This document shows positions 8,675-16,962 of a stretch of DNA of 64,000 nucleotides, piece after piece. The first letter of the stretch is position 1. Each line of letters opens with the position of its first letter. The notes beneath the pieces are model-generated. The model made no database searches. It saw nothing but the letters and a program-made list of their open reading frames with translations, and was not told the origin of the DNA. A program made the translations under genes and the position numbers. Source of the stretch: Clostridia bacterium. Lineage in GTDB: Bacteria > Bacillota > Clostridia > Christensenellales > SZUA-584. The stretch spans positions 114,650 to 178,649 of the forward strand of contig JABGQS010000002.1 in NCBI GenBank assembly GCA_018648645.1, in the 5' to 3' direction.

Positions 8675-8716
8675 ATTATACCACCTTTATGCAAACCAGT
8701 TGTGTGACAAAGTCAC
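8675..8716 (-). promoter_or_regulatory. Promoter with palindromic activator-type site (copy B)
   Basis: Same design as the promoter at 8004-8044: GTGAC-TTT-GTCAC (8704-8716) lies 23 bp ahead of TATAAT (8675-8680) on the minus strand, centred near -41/-42, reading into the flavodoxin gene. About 50 bp around the two sites is alignable, including the A tract on the far side. Confidence 0.6.
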
Positions 8717-8720
8717 GGGA

Positions 8721-8741
8721 CAAAAAAAGCGCTGTGCTTTG
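8721..8741 (-). terminator. Terminator of the 8.8-9.7 kb lipoprotein gene
   Basis: On the minus strand AAAGC-ACAGC-GCTTT forms a short stem followed by a run of T, 20-40 bp after the stop codon. The stem is weak but the T run is clear. Confidence 0.5.
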
Positions 8742-8758
8742 AGTCGGTTTGTACGTTC

Positions 8759-9670
8759 CTAGAACTCTAGTCCTGTTGTAAGGATTATCCGCACGAAACC
8801 CGCTTCAAAAAAAGTGTCTACCTTGACAATGCATTCTCTTACTACGCCGTTATCACCGATGTCGTATGTAAACGAAACCCTTGTAAAGCCTTGACTGTTC
8901 TCTTCTACGGCAAAGTCTTTTTCGCCGTCGTATTGTAGGTACCACTCATGGATTTGACGCGTAATGTCTTGGTCGCCCATGCTAAACATACGATACATTG
9001 AAAACCCGTCATTCGCTTTGTCTGCGCCGCAGCCCTCATACATTGCAAACTCGTCAGTCAGCGCTTCGTGAATGATTCCGTTTTGCGGCCAGTACTCTGC
9101 TAAGACCTCGTCGATAACGGTTATTCGAGCGCTTGGGAAAAAACCTATATAGACATAGTTGCCGTCCGGCTTTTCCTTTATTTCAAAAGTTGTTGCGAGC
9201 GGGTCGCCGTTTTCGTCTGTTTCATTTAGAAACTCTGCAGCATGGTATAGCTCATCTAATACATACCCGTACACGCCCAATCCGAATTGGTCTTGGATCT
9301 GCTCCACGGTTAAATCTGGCATGTATCTGAACGTCAAGTAGTTGCCGTCACCCATCAGACCGTTGTCGCAGAACACAACATAGCTTTCGCCGAACGTGTC
9401 CGCACCGATGTTTTGCGCCGGCCACAAGCCTTGCATTTTTTCTATCAGCTCGTCCGAAAAGTAAAGGCTCGTTTTGGCAGGTGTGGGAGTGGGGGTCGGC
9501 ATTGGCGTTGGCGCCTTGGTTGGCGCTTGCGTCGGCGCGCCCTCCTCTATGAGCTCGTCCACAATGGCCTGCCCTTCCTCCTCTTTGCCGGGTTGGCAGC
9601 CGGCTGCGAATGTCAGCATGACAAAAAGCACAATCAACAACAGTATCAGTAATCGTCCTTTAGTAACCAT
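8759..9670 (-). CDS. Lipoprotein, IVDEL/GLWP family (paralogue 1)
   Basis: Signal peptide with lipobox FAAGC (Cys 25), then the block AIVDELIEEGAPT, a Pro/Thr repeat spacer (about residues 50-70), and a globular domain of about 235 residues that begins GLWPAQNIGADTFGESYVVF. The same block, spacer and GLWP-like start occur in two other lipoproteins in this window (9.9-10.8 and 17.0-17.9 kb). It probably sits on the outer face of the membrane. Function unknown; I do not recognise a named family. GGAGG lies before the ATG, and it has its own promoter and terminator. Confidence 0.8.
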   Translation of the reverse strand: MVTKGRLLILLLIVLFVMLTFAAGCQPGKEEEGQAIVDELIEEGAPTQAPTKAPTPMPTPTPTPAKTSLYFSDELIEKMQGLWPAQNIGADTFGESYVVFCDNGLMGDGNYLTFRYMPDLTVEQIQDQFGLGVYGYVLDELYHAAEFLNETDENGDPLATTFEIKEKPDGNYVYIGFFPSARITVIDEVLAEYWPQNGIIHEALTDEFAMYEGCGADKANDGFSMYRMFSMGDQDITRQIHEWYLQYDGEKDFAVEENSQGFTRVSFTYDIGDNGVVRECIVKVDTFFEAGFVRIILTTGLEF

Positions 9671-9798
9671 AATTATTTCCTCCTGGCTTATTCAGTTTTT
9701 TGTCAGTCATTTTAGCAAGTAATTTGATAATACGTGCCGCGCGATGCAGCAACGTGGGTTTGGGGTGTTTGCCGTTATGAAATGTAATTAGTAATATT

Positions 9799-9826
9799 AT
9801 TATAGCATAATTATTAGAAAAATCAA
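9799..9826 (-). promoter_or_regulatory. Promoter of the 8.8-9.7 kb lipoprotein gene
   Basis: On the minus strand TTGATT (9821-9826), a 16-bp spacer, and TATAAT (9799-9804), about 130 bp ahead of the ATG. Confidence 0.5.
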
Positions 9827-9865
9827 AAAAGTGTCCTACCCATCTTTTGCACGCTTATGCAAAAG

Positions 9866-9893
9866 AAAAGACCCGCATATTTGCAGGTCTTTT
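9866..9893 (-). terminator. Terminator of the 9.9-10.8 kb lipoprotein gene
   Basis: Stem AAAAGACC.GCA against TGC.GGTCTTTT with a 4-base loop. It belongs to a recurrent terminator type (GACCCGC core) seen five times between 9.8 and 18.1 kb. Confidence 0.8.
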
Positions 9894-9932
9894 GCAGTTG
9901 TGTTATTTTGTTTTATGCGAGCCAAGCATTTG

Positions 9933-10835
9933 CTAGAACTCTACTCTTACCGAGAAGGCCACTTGGATCATATCTGAACTCTCATACAAATGTATTCTGG
10001 CAAAGGCACGATTTGATACGTCGCCTTCAATGTCATGGAAAAATGACAGGCTCGGTGCGTTGTACCCTTCTTCCGGAATGCTTTCGAAGTGCGGTTTGTC
10101 TGCTAACTCTGCCTCGAAGCCGCGATATACCGGCAGCGCCCCTGCAGGCATCAGCTGATGTGTTCTCCACAGCTCTAAGCCGTTTGTCCCGGGGAAAACC
10201 CCAATCCCGATGAAATGTGTATTCTCGTCGGTAAGCGCTCCGTCGCTTTGCCAGTCTGTCGGCCAAAGGTCTAGGTGAATGTTATCAACAATCTGATGCC
10301 GCGAGTCCGGGGTGAAGTTAAGGTACACCGTGTTATAGAGGTCCATCTCTCCAATACTTACCGACACTTGGAGCGGCTCTCCGGCTGCGTTTTTTTCGTC
10401 CACCCATTCTCCAGTATAGTAAGTCTCTGTCAGCGGATGCCCGAATATCGGTGTGCCGAAATCCTCTTGCAGCTGCTCTATCGGTTCTTCCGAATGATAC
10501 TCGAACGTCAAGTATGACGTGCCGTTACCCCATTCGTTGTCGGCATAGACAGCGTACAAACTCCCAAAATCGTCAATGCTTGCATTTTGTACCGGCCACA
10601 GATCTCTTATTCCTTCAATCTGCTCGTCCGTTAGGTTGAAACCGACTTTCTTTGGTGTTGGTGTTGGCGTGCTCGTTGGCGACATAGTTGCTGCGCCCTC
10701 TTCTATAAACTCGTCCACAATATCATCCGCTTCAAATTCAAATCCGGGATTTACGTAATCACATGCTGTCAAAGTGACAACTACTAAAAGCAGTAGTGCG
10801 AGCGTCATTATCAATAGTCTTTTCTTGTTAAACAT
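9933..10835 (-). CDS. Lipoprotein, IVDEL/GLWP family (paralogue 2)
   Basis: Lipobox TLTAC (Cys 25), then DIVDEFIEEGAATMSP, a Pro/Thr spacer, and a globular domain starting DLWPVQNASIDDFGSLY; it matches the neighbouring lipoprotein along its whole length. The reading frame is open for 32 more codons, but AAGGAGGAA lies right before the ATG at 10835, which also starts the signal peptide. Function unknown. Its promoter has an inverted repeat over the likely start point of transcription, so it is probably repressed by an unidentified regulator. Confidence 0.8.
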   Translation of the reverse strand: MFNKKRLLIMTLALLLLVVVTLTACDYVNPGFEFEADDIVDEFIEEGAATMSPTSTPTPTPKKVGFNLTDEQIEGIRDLWPVQNASIDDFGSLYAVYADNEWGNGTSYLTFEYHSEEPIEQLQEDFGTPIFGHPLTETYYTGEWVDEKNAAGEPLQVSVSIGEMDLYNTVYLNFTPDSRHQIVDNIHLDLWPTDWQSDGALTDENTHFIGIGVFPGTNGLELWRTHQLMPAGALPVYRGFEAELADKPHFESIPEEGYNAPSLSFFHDIEGDVSNRAFARIHLYESSDMIQVAFSVRVEF

Positions 10836-10976
10836 AGCTAGTTCCTCCTTACATCTTTGTTTTCTGTCAATCATTTTAGTTGCATAATTGCTTCTTTGGT
10901 GCTCCGCTTTGGTTTCTCTTGTCCAAAGCATAATCGTTAGTTATAAGTTCACGGCCAAAATGTCATTCATATAATA

Positions 10977-11021
10977 GTTAGCCTCTGCTAACATTATAGC
11001 ACGGGCGCTTTATCTCACCAA
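10977..11021 (-). promoter_or_regulatory. Promoter and operator-like inverted repeat
   Basis: On the minus strand TTGGTG (11016-11021), 17 bp, TATAAT (10993-10998), followed at once by the perfect inverted repeat GTTAGC-AGAG-GCTAAC (10977-10992). The repeat covers the expected transcription start, the position of a repressor operator. It reads toward the lipoprotein gene starting at 10835. The rest of the 348-bp gap 10836-11183 holds the opposing promoter at 11148-11176 and nothing else that I can support. Confidence 0.55.
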
Positions 11022-11147
11022 ATGCAAACGTGCCGTTTATATGGAAAATTCGGATAATAATGTTGTTATTTTGCGCTGTTCAATATTTTGGCGCTTTTCC
11101 AATGGTAAGACCCTGTCATTCCTGCTCTGCTCTTCCAGTCTCGCCCA

Positions 11148-11176
11148 TTGTGTTATTCGCCTGTTCGTAGTATGAT
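11148..11176 (+). promoter_or_regulatory. Promoter placing +1 at the start codon (leaderless mRNA)
   Basis: TTGTGT (11148-11153), 17-bp spacer, TATGAT (11171-11176). Only 7 bases separate the -10 element from the ATG at 11184, so transcription should begin at or next to the start codon. No Shine-Dalgarno sequence is present upstream of this ATG. Confidence 0.5.
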
Positions 11177-11183
11177 TTAGCCG

Positions 11184-12458
11184 ATGAATGCTCAAGATAA
11201 AAAATGGTATAGGCTTGACAACGCGGCCAAATTGTATCCCGCTATTCGCAATCGGCGATGGACCGCAGTGTTTCGCGTGTCCGCAAAACTAAACGAGACC
11301 GTAGACAAAGCGCTGCTGCAAAAGGCGCTTGACATGACGCTGCCCAGGATGGGTCTGTTTTCGTGCCATTTGAGGACAGGGCTGTTTTGGTATTACTTTG
11401 AGAAGAACAAGAAGCAGGCCAAGGTGAAGGACGACGCGATTAATCCGTGCATACGGCTTTATACTAAGGACAGCGATGGGTATCTGTTTCGCATACGCGC
11501 ACACGAGAAGCTCGTTTCTATTGAGGTGTTCCATTCGGTAACGGACGGGTATGGCGGGCTGACTTTCTTGAAAACGCTGCTTGCGCAGTATTTTACGCTG
11601 AAGGGCGAAGACGTTCCCGCGACTAACGGCGTGCTAGACTGCAGCGAGGAGCCGAAAAGCGAGGAGACCGAAGACTCTTTCCAGCGCGTATATAACAGCA
11701 AGTCTGTGCGAGCGTGGAAGGAGAACCGCGCTTATCACGTGAACGGCACGGAAGAGAGCGGTCATGTGCTGAACATTATTACCGGTATCGGTTCTGTGCA
11801 GGAGCTGAAAGCGCAGGCGAAAAAGCATAGGGTGTCGATTACCGAGTATATTGTCGGCGTGTATATGTATTGCTTGTATAACATTCAGCTCAGTGAGCAT
11901 CCGCGAAAAATACTGCCGATAAGCGTGTCTGTGCCCGTGAACCTGCGTGCGTATTTTGACAGCAAGACGCTACGGAATTTTTCGTCGTATATAAATCCTG
12001 AGATCGACGCCAACCTTGGTGAGTACACCTTTGAGGAGATATTGTACGTTGTACATCACGACATGCGGCGCGGGCTTACCAAGAAGGCGCTCACTTCAAA
12101 AGTGTCCAAAAACGTTAAGGCGGAAAAGAACATCCTAATACGAATGCTGCCGCTGTTCCTGAAAAACTTTTTCATCAGCTTCGTATACTCGCTTGCGGGC
12201 GAAAAGCGCATGAGCAGCGTTGTGACTAACCTTGGGATAATTGATGTGCCCGAGCAGATGGCATCGCATATCGATAGGTTTGACTTTATGCTGGGAGCAC
12301 CGCGTCACAAGAAAATCGGCTGTGCCGTATGCTCGTTTGGCGACAAGCTCAGCATTTGCTTTAGCAGCACTTTGGAAGAAGCACACGTCGAGAAAGCGTT
12401 TTTCACGTTTCTCGTTAAAAAGGGAGTCCACGTTAAGCTGGAGTCCAACAGGGAGTAG
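11184..12458 (+). CDS. Alcohol acetyltransferase / condensation-fold acyltransferase
   Basis: Protein of 424 aa with the two-lobed fold of CoA-dependent acyltransferases and condensation domains. The catalytic HxxxD-type motif is seen as FHSVTDGYGG (about residues 116-125), and the second lobe has the PISVSVPVNLRAYF and TNLGIIDVPE segments typical of the AATase family. It may transfer acetyl or acyl groups to an alcohol or a lipid-linked acceptor; the acceptor is not evident. It is followed 5 bp later by a DUF6320 zinc-ribbon membrane protein, a pairing that is common in Clostridia. The start has no ribosome binding site and is probably leaderless. Confidence 0.8.
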   Translation: MNAQDKKWYRLDNAAKLYPAIRNRRWTAVFRVSAKLNETVDKALLQKALDMTLPRMGLFSCHLRTGLFWYYFEKNKKQAKVKDDAINPCIRLYTKDSDGYLFRIRAHEKLVSIEVFHSVTDGYGGLTFLKTLLAQYFTLKGEDVPATNGVLDCSEEPKSEETEDSFQRVYNSKSVRAWKENRAYHVNGTEESGHVLNIITGIGSVQELKAQAKKHRVSITEYIVGVYMYCLYNIQLSEHPRKILPISVSVPVNLRAYFDSKTLRNFSSYINPEIDANLGEYTFEEILYVVHHDMRRGLTKKALTSKVSKNVKAEKNILIRMLPLFLKNFFISFVYSLAGEKRMSSVVTNLGIIDVPEQMASHIDRFDFMLGAPRHKKIGCAVCSFGDKLSICFSSTLEEAHVEKAFFTFLVKKGVHVKLESNRE

Positions 12459-12463
12459 ATATT

Positions 12464-13168
12464 ATGTCATACTGTGTAAACTGCGGCGTAGAGCTTGAAG
12501 CCGCGCAAAAATCATGCCCACTATGCGGGGTAGCCGTTATCAACCCGAGCGAGAAGCAACAGCCGGAGGAGAAAACGACCTATCCGAAGCATCGCGACGA
12601 GCTAAAAAAGACCGACCGCATGTTTTGGATTAAGCTGATCTCGATATTGCTTGCTGTACCCATTATCACGTGCGTCATCACCAATCTGCTGTCTGACCAG
12701 CGCATCACGTGGTCGATATATGTTATTGCAGGCGTGTTTATATTGTGGGTGCTGGCATCCGCGCCGTTTTATTTTAAGAAGTTTAACTACGTTAAAATGC
12801 TGCTGTTTGACGTCGCAGGGCTTATAATCGGGTTGTTCGTAATCGAGATATATGCGCCCGGCAACGGTTGGGTGCTGCTCATCGTGGTGCCGATTGTTTT
12901 GTACTGCATATTGGCCGGACTGGTTATCATCTTTCTTGCCAAGTCGGGTTACATTAGGCGGCTGGGTGTCGCCGCCGCGATATTTATCAGCATTGCGATA
13001 ATGCTTCCGGGACTCGAAGTTCTGATTGATATATACAATTTGAACCCCATCCAGATTGCGTGGTCGTGGTTTGTGATTGCGCCGTGTCTTTCTGTTGCGG
13101 CGCTGTTGATACTGCTGAACAAAAACAAGCGGTTTAAGCACGAGCTGCAGAAGCGGCTGCATTTTTAG
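12464..13168 (+). CDS. DUF6320 zinc-ribbon membrane protein
   Basis: The N-terminal zinc ribbon reads YCVNCGVELEAAQKSCPLCGV, with two CxxC pairs. A charged linker follows, then six or seven membrane segments (about residues 48-225), ending in a basic tail. It overlaps no gene and begins 5 bp after the acyltransferase stop, with GGGAG before the ATG. The DUF6320 family is of unknown function; its close link to the acyltransferase suggests that it presents or exports the acylated product. Confidence 0.8.
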   Translation: MSYCVNCGVELEAAQKSCPLCGVAVINPSEKQQPEEKTTYPKHRDELKKTDRMFWIKLISILLAVPIITCVITNLLSDQRITWSIYVIAGVFILWVLASAPFYFKKFNYVKMLLFDVAGLIIGLFVIEIYAPGNGWVLLIVVPIVLYCILAGLVIIFLAKSGYIRRLGVAAAIFISIAIMLPGLEVLIDIYNLNPIQIAWSWFVIAPCLSVAALLILLNKNKRFKHELQKRLHF

Positions 13169-13188
13169 AGAGTGGTTGTTGGGGATCT

Positions 13189-13218
13189 AAAAAAGACCCG
13201 CGATTGCGGGTCTTTTTT
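13189..13218. terminator. Bidirectional terminator, GACCCGC type
   Basis: A perfect stem AAAAAAGACCCGC / GCGGGTCTTTTTT with a 4-base loop lies between converging genes, so it can stop both the DUF6320 gene and the SIR2-TPR gene. Confidence 0.9.
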
Positions 13219-13264
13219 TGGTTGGTAGTTATTCGTTCCAGTAAAAAGTCCTTTGTTCTAACCT

Positions 13265-15004
13265 CTACTTCTTATCAGTCTTTGCCTTAATCTTATCGGC
13301 TTTTTTTATATCTGCTTGCACCTTTTCTTTTTCCCCCATCGCTTCATACACCTTTGCCCGATTTCTATATGTTTCCTCCAAATCAGGTTTTAGCTCGATT
13401 GCTTTGCTAAAGTCTGTTATTGCCTTATCGTATTCTTTAATATCAAAATAAACACATCCTCGGCTATCATAGACTTCTGCATAATCCGGTTTTAGCTCGA
13501 TTGCTTTATTACAGTCTGCTATTGCCTTATCAAATTCTTCGATTTTCATATAAGCAAATCCTCGATTATTGTATGCTTTTGCATAATCGGGTTTCAGCTC
13601 GATTGCTTTATTGTAATCTTCCATTGCTTTTTCATATTCTTCTGTATTCCTATAAGCAATCCCGCGGTTATTGTATGCACCTTCATCCTCGGGTTTCAGC
13701 TCAATTGATTTGGTATAGTCTTCTATCGCTTTGTCATATTCCTTTATATCATCGTAAGCAATCCCGCGGTTATAGAATACAGATGCATCATCGGGTTTCA
13801 GCTCGATTGCTTTGGTATAGTCTTCTATCGCTTCATCATACTTTTCGATATCATAAAATATGTCTCCCCGAACTCTGAATGCCTTTGCTTCCTCCGACTG
13901 TAATTCTATCGCTTTTGATAAAATATCTATTGCTTTACCAAACTCCTTAATCGTCCTAAATTGATAAGCCAGTGTAATATGTGCACTATAGTCTTTTGGG
14001 TTTTCCTTAACGCGCTCCAACGCCTCTTCCAGCCACCTATCATTGACGTTGCTTAGCTGCTCTTTTACATCAGTGTCATCTGTTTCTAGAACTTTCTTCG
14101 AGAATTTTTCATAAGATTTCTGATATTTCTCAACTCGTTTACTTGCCGCATCCGATATTCTCTCACTTGGGTCTGGATAATTAAAAAGATCGATCAATGG
14201 GAACATCGTCGCGTCGAACCCATCCATCGGTACGAGATATCCATTTTTCTTTTCTATCAATTTCTTGATATCATTTGGTAGTTTATCTTTTTTATAGTGA
14301 CACCAATACAATCCATTTAGCTCTACCGAATTATCCTTCAGTAATTTCATCAGGCTCTTGTCGCCACCCGCGTATCCAATAACGATGGGCGTATACGTCT
14401 TAAACACTGTTTTTAATACATCTTGCCACTCTTTTTTTAAACCAGCAAGATCTTCTTGACGATTGAACGGCTCAAAGAATAATCCGCGATGAATTTTAGC
14501 AATGATTGGTCTTTCTGTGTTTAGACTGATATAGCCCGCTAAAGACTCGTGCGCTACAACAATCGGTCTTTTGTCTGTATATATAAATAGTGCATCTTCC
14601 ACCATGCAGTCAAAATTAGTGGTAATCACAAGGTTGTTGCGTGTGTCGGCAAGTTGCTTGGCAAGCGGATAATAGCCAAAGCTAGGCTGTGCGTTTTCCA
14701 TTATGCGTTGAATGTATGCATATCCGTTTTGATAGTTTGGATAAAAACGCAGATTGTAAATATCAAAATAGTTCTCACTGGAAACTGATATGTCCTTTAT
14801 TTTCAATTTGCTTTTTAGTTCTTCAATCTCTTCTACAGTGTATAGATCATTTAGCTCATCAATCCATCGCTGTGCCAATGTTAGCCCTGTCGGTATCCCC
14901 GATTCGACTGAAGCCCCAGAGCCTAATATAAAACAAAAGCGCTCGTTATTTTCACAACTTTCTTTGAATGATTTCAAAAACCACTTAAGTGGAACCTCGT
15001 TCAT
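13265..15004 (-). CDS. SIR2-domain protein with C-terminal TPR array
   Basis: The N-terminal sirtuin-like domain (about 1-290) shows the NAD-binding GSGAS at 28-32, ESGIPT, TTNFD at 128-132, the candidate catalytic His 172 in KIHR, and VIGYAGGD at 208-215. A helical linker and about seven 34-residue TPR units follow (about 330-570), with the consensus YDEAIEDYTKAIELKPDD. Related SIR2 domains in anti-phage systems hydrolyse NAD+ when a sensor domain is triggered, and TPRs would serve as the sensor or scaffold. No partner gene is adjacent. The TPR-coding DNA is itself repetitive (102-bp period). The domain assignment is firm; the defence role is inferred. Confidence 0.85.
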   Translation of the reverse strand: MNEVPLKWFLKSFKESCENNERFCFILGSGASVESGIPTGLTLAQRWIDELNDLYTVEEIEELKSKLKIKDISVSSENYFDIYNLRFYPNYQNGYAYIQRIMENAQPSFGYYPLAKQLADTRNNLVITTNFDCMVEDALFIYTDKRPIVVAHESLAGYISLNTERPIIAKIHRGLFFEPFNRQEDLAGLKKEWQDVLKTVFKTYTPIVIGYAGGDKSLMKLLKDNSVELNGLYWCHYKKDKLPNDIKKLIEKKNGYLVPMDGFDATMFPLIDLFNYPDPSERISDAASKRVEKYQKSYEKFSKKVLETDDTDVKEQLSNVNDRWLEEALERVKENPKDYSAHITLAYQFRTIKEFGKAIDILSKAIELQSEEAKAFRVRGDIFYDIEKYDEAIEDYTKAIELKPDDASVFYNRGIAYDDIKEYDKAIEDYTKSIELKPEDEGAYNNRGIAYRNTEEYEKAMEDYNKAIELKPDYAKAYNNRGFAYMKIEEFDKAIADCNKAIELKPDYAEVYDSRGCVYFDIKEYDKAITDFSKAIELKPDLEETYRNRAKVYEAMGEKEKVQADIKKADKIKAKTDKK

Positions 15005-15133
15005 ATTACTTCTCCTTAATGAAATCTAGACTGACGATGATAATCTTTATGTGAAAGCTTACGTTTGTTTGTAGTTCGGTCATTGAAAATAGTAATGCTT
15101 AAATCTATTTTACCATATTTTATAGTGAAGCAC

Positions 15134-15163
15134 AAAAAAAGACCCGCGTCAGCGAGCCTTTCT
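15134..15163 (-). terminator. Terminator of the DUF975 gene
   Basis: On the minus strand AAAGGCTCGC-TGAC-GCGGGTCTTTTTTT, an imperfect stem followed by a T run; a member of the recurrent GACCCGC type. Confidence 0.7.
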
Positions 15164-15173
15164 TGGTGTTTGG

Positions 15174-15782
15174 TTATGCAAGCTCTTGCTCTGTCACTAC
15201 GCCATTGTCGAGCGCGTTTTGCTTGAGTTCGCTGTAGAGCCCGGCTAGGCTGGTTTCGAAATATGGTCCGGTATAGAAAATTGCGAGGATGCCAAAGGTC
15301 AGCGCTGTGAGTATCGCCCAGCCGATGAAGCTAAGGTATGTCACGAAAATTTTGCCCTTGTGACCCTTTGTCATGCGCATAGACAGCTTGAGTGCCTGCG
15401 TCGGTCGCACATCTTTGGTGTCTGCAAGCAGGTATGGCGTCATGAAGTATGCGAGCGCTTTGATGAGCCCTGGAACGATGAACAGCAATGTCCACAAGAA
15501 TGTGAACAGCTGCATCCACAGGATACCGCCGACGTTTCTCCAGTAGTTACTAAACCCAACGCTGAACATGTCGCCGATGTCGCCCTGCTCGCCTCTGTAT
15601 ACCTTTAGCGTGAATGAGTAGTAGCCGACGATCATGGGCGGTACGAGGAAAATTGCACCTACCAACATTTCTGACGCAAAGGAAACAATAAGCATATAAA
15701 GCACAAATGCGCCCACGCTTATCCAGTATTGCGCAGCAAAGTTTTTCTTTGCTTGTTGTTTGATTTCTGATCTTAGTTTCAT
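15174..15782 (-). CDS. DUF975 family membrane protein
   Basis: Integral membrane protein of 202 aa with about five hydrophobic segments. The N-terminal RSEIKQQAKKNF and the middle FSNYWRNVGGILWMQLFTFLWTLLFIVPG and KALSMRMTKGHKG-like segments are typical of the DUF975 family. Its function is unknown; relatives are often near envelope genes. AGGAGG lies upstream of the ATG. It seems to be a single-gene unit with its own terminator. Confidence 0.85.
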   Translation of the reverse strand: MKLRSEIKQQAKKNFAAQYWISVGAFVLYMLIVSFASEMLVGAIFLVPPMIVGYYSFTLKVYRGEQGDIGDMFSVGFSNYWRNVGGILWMQLFTFLWTLLFIVPGLIKALAYFMTPYLLADTKDVRPTQALKLSMRMTKGHKGKIFVTYLSFIGWAILTALTFGILAIFYTGPYFETSLAGLYSELKQNALDNGVVTEQELA

Positions 15783-15911
15783 TGAAATTCCTCCTAATAT
15801 TATTATTTTATGGATTATTGTACTTATATTATACTTGTGATTGCCTTGACAGGCAAGACAAATCGGAGAGTTGAAAGGACTCGTGTGTTAAGCTTGTCTG
15901 ACGATAAAGTG

Positions 15912-16748
15912 CTACTCAATTGTAAACATCACTAACCGGTGTTCGGTGAAAGGCTCGCCACCCCACTGTGAGCGTGTCAGCCAAATCTCTGCCAAATATA
16001 CACCGGGCAAAACAAACGCTTTTTCTAAACCCACTTCCAATTCCAGAATCTCGTCCTGCTCAAGCACAACAGACCCATCGACTACGCCTGCGCCACAGCC
16101 ATACGTATCGTGCCCCTCCTGCTTTTGAATATGGATTTCACCCAACTCCACGCGACCAACATCTTGCGAATTGTCAAGTACGATGATAATTTTATCCGTG
16201 CCTTTAACATACTTGCTTGGCTGCGCAAATGCAACCGTACCTTGCGTCAACGAAAAGTAGGCATACAGACGTGTTGGATTCTCGCCGTCCATCTCGCTGC
16301 TCACATCTAAATATACGCGATATTGACCTGCCTGAAGATCCCGAAGGTTATTCAAGTTCACCGTAAGTCTCTCCCCGTCCTCAAAAGATTCCATAAGACC
16401 GCATTTGTACATTATCGGCATATATACCCACTCGCCAGCAGTTCGCCACTCTAACCCGGGCGTGTCCGACCCAAATGCTTTCTCGCCTTTTGGAACGTAC
16501 AGCGTGAAGGCAATTATGTTCCAGTTTAGCGGATATCGCGAGCGCTCCATGCTGAGGCTAAACACATCTGCTTGCGTTGGCGACGGCGAAGGTTTTGCTG
16601 TCGGGCTGTGTGTTGCTGATGCAGCGCTTTGCTTTGGGACCGCAGAATCCGCTTCACTCGCACCCGTTCTGTCTTGCGGGGCGCAGGAAACCAGCGTTGC
16701 TATAACGAGTAGTATGATAAGCGGTATTATAATGTGTTTTGCTCTCAT
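15912..16748 (-). CDS. Lipoprotein of unknown function
   Basis: Signal peptide with lipobox LVSC (Cys 22), a Ser/Pro/Ala/Thr-rich spacer (about residues 25-62), then a beta-rich domain of about 215 residues. Segments such as GQYRVYLDVSSEMDG and GVYLAEIWLTRSQWGGEP suggest two Ig-like beta sandwiches describing loads on extended strands. No named family is recognised. The chosen ATG has AAAGG upstream; an earlier TTG in frame is less likely. It differs from the IVDEL/GLWP lipoproteins around it. Confidence 0.7.
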   Translation of the reverse strand: MRAKHIIIPLIILLVIATLVSCAPQDRTGASEADSAVPKQSAASATHSPTAKPSPSPTQADVFSLSMERSRYPLNWNIIAFTLYVPKGEKAFGSDTPGLEWRTAGEWVYMPIMYKCGLMESFEDGERLTVNLNNLRDLQAGQYRVYLDVSSEMDGENPTRLYAYFSLTQGTVAFAQPSKYVKGTDKIIIVLDNSQDVGRVELGEIHIQKQEGHDTYGCGAGVVDGSVVLEQDEILELEVGLEKAFVLPGVYLAEIWLTRSQWGGEPFTEHRLVMFTIE

Positions 16749-16813
16749 AGAGGTGCCTTTCAATTCCGCAAATGAACCTTATGGTCTATTTTACCATATT
16801 TGTATCACAAACA

Positions 16814-16845
16814 CAAAAAAAGACCCGCGTATACGGGTCTTTATT
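16814..16845 (-). terminator. Terminator of the 17.0-17.9 kb lipoprotein gene
   Basis: On the minus strand AAAGACCCGT-ATAC-GCGGGTCTTTTTTT, the recurrent GACCCGC-type hairpin, about 120 bp after the stop codon. Confidence 0.75.
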
Positions 16846-16962
16846 GTTTGATGCTGTACTATTAAGTTTATACTTCATCTTAGCAATGTCCGGTCGGACA
16901 GTCACCCGTTTTCCATTTGCTGATAGCTTGCGCTTTGTCTCAACCTAAATATCCGTAAAAGC

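Noticed and set aside
13400..13950. 102-bp repetitive DNA as a possible minisatellite
   Set aside because: It is the coding sequence of TPR units in frame within the SIR2-TPR gene.
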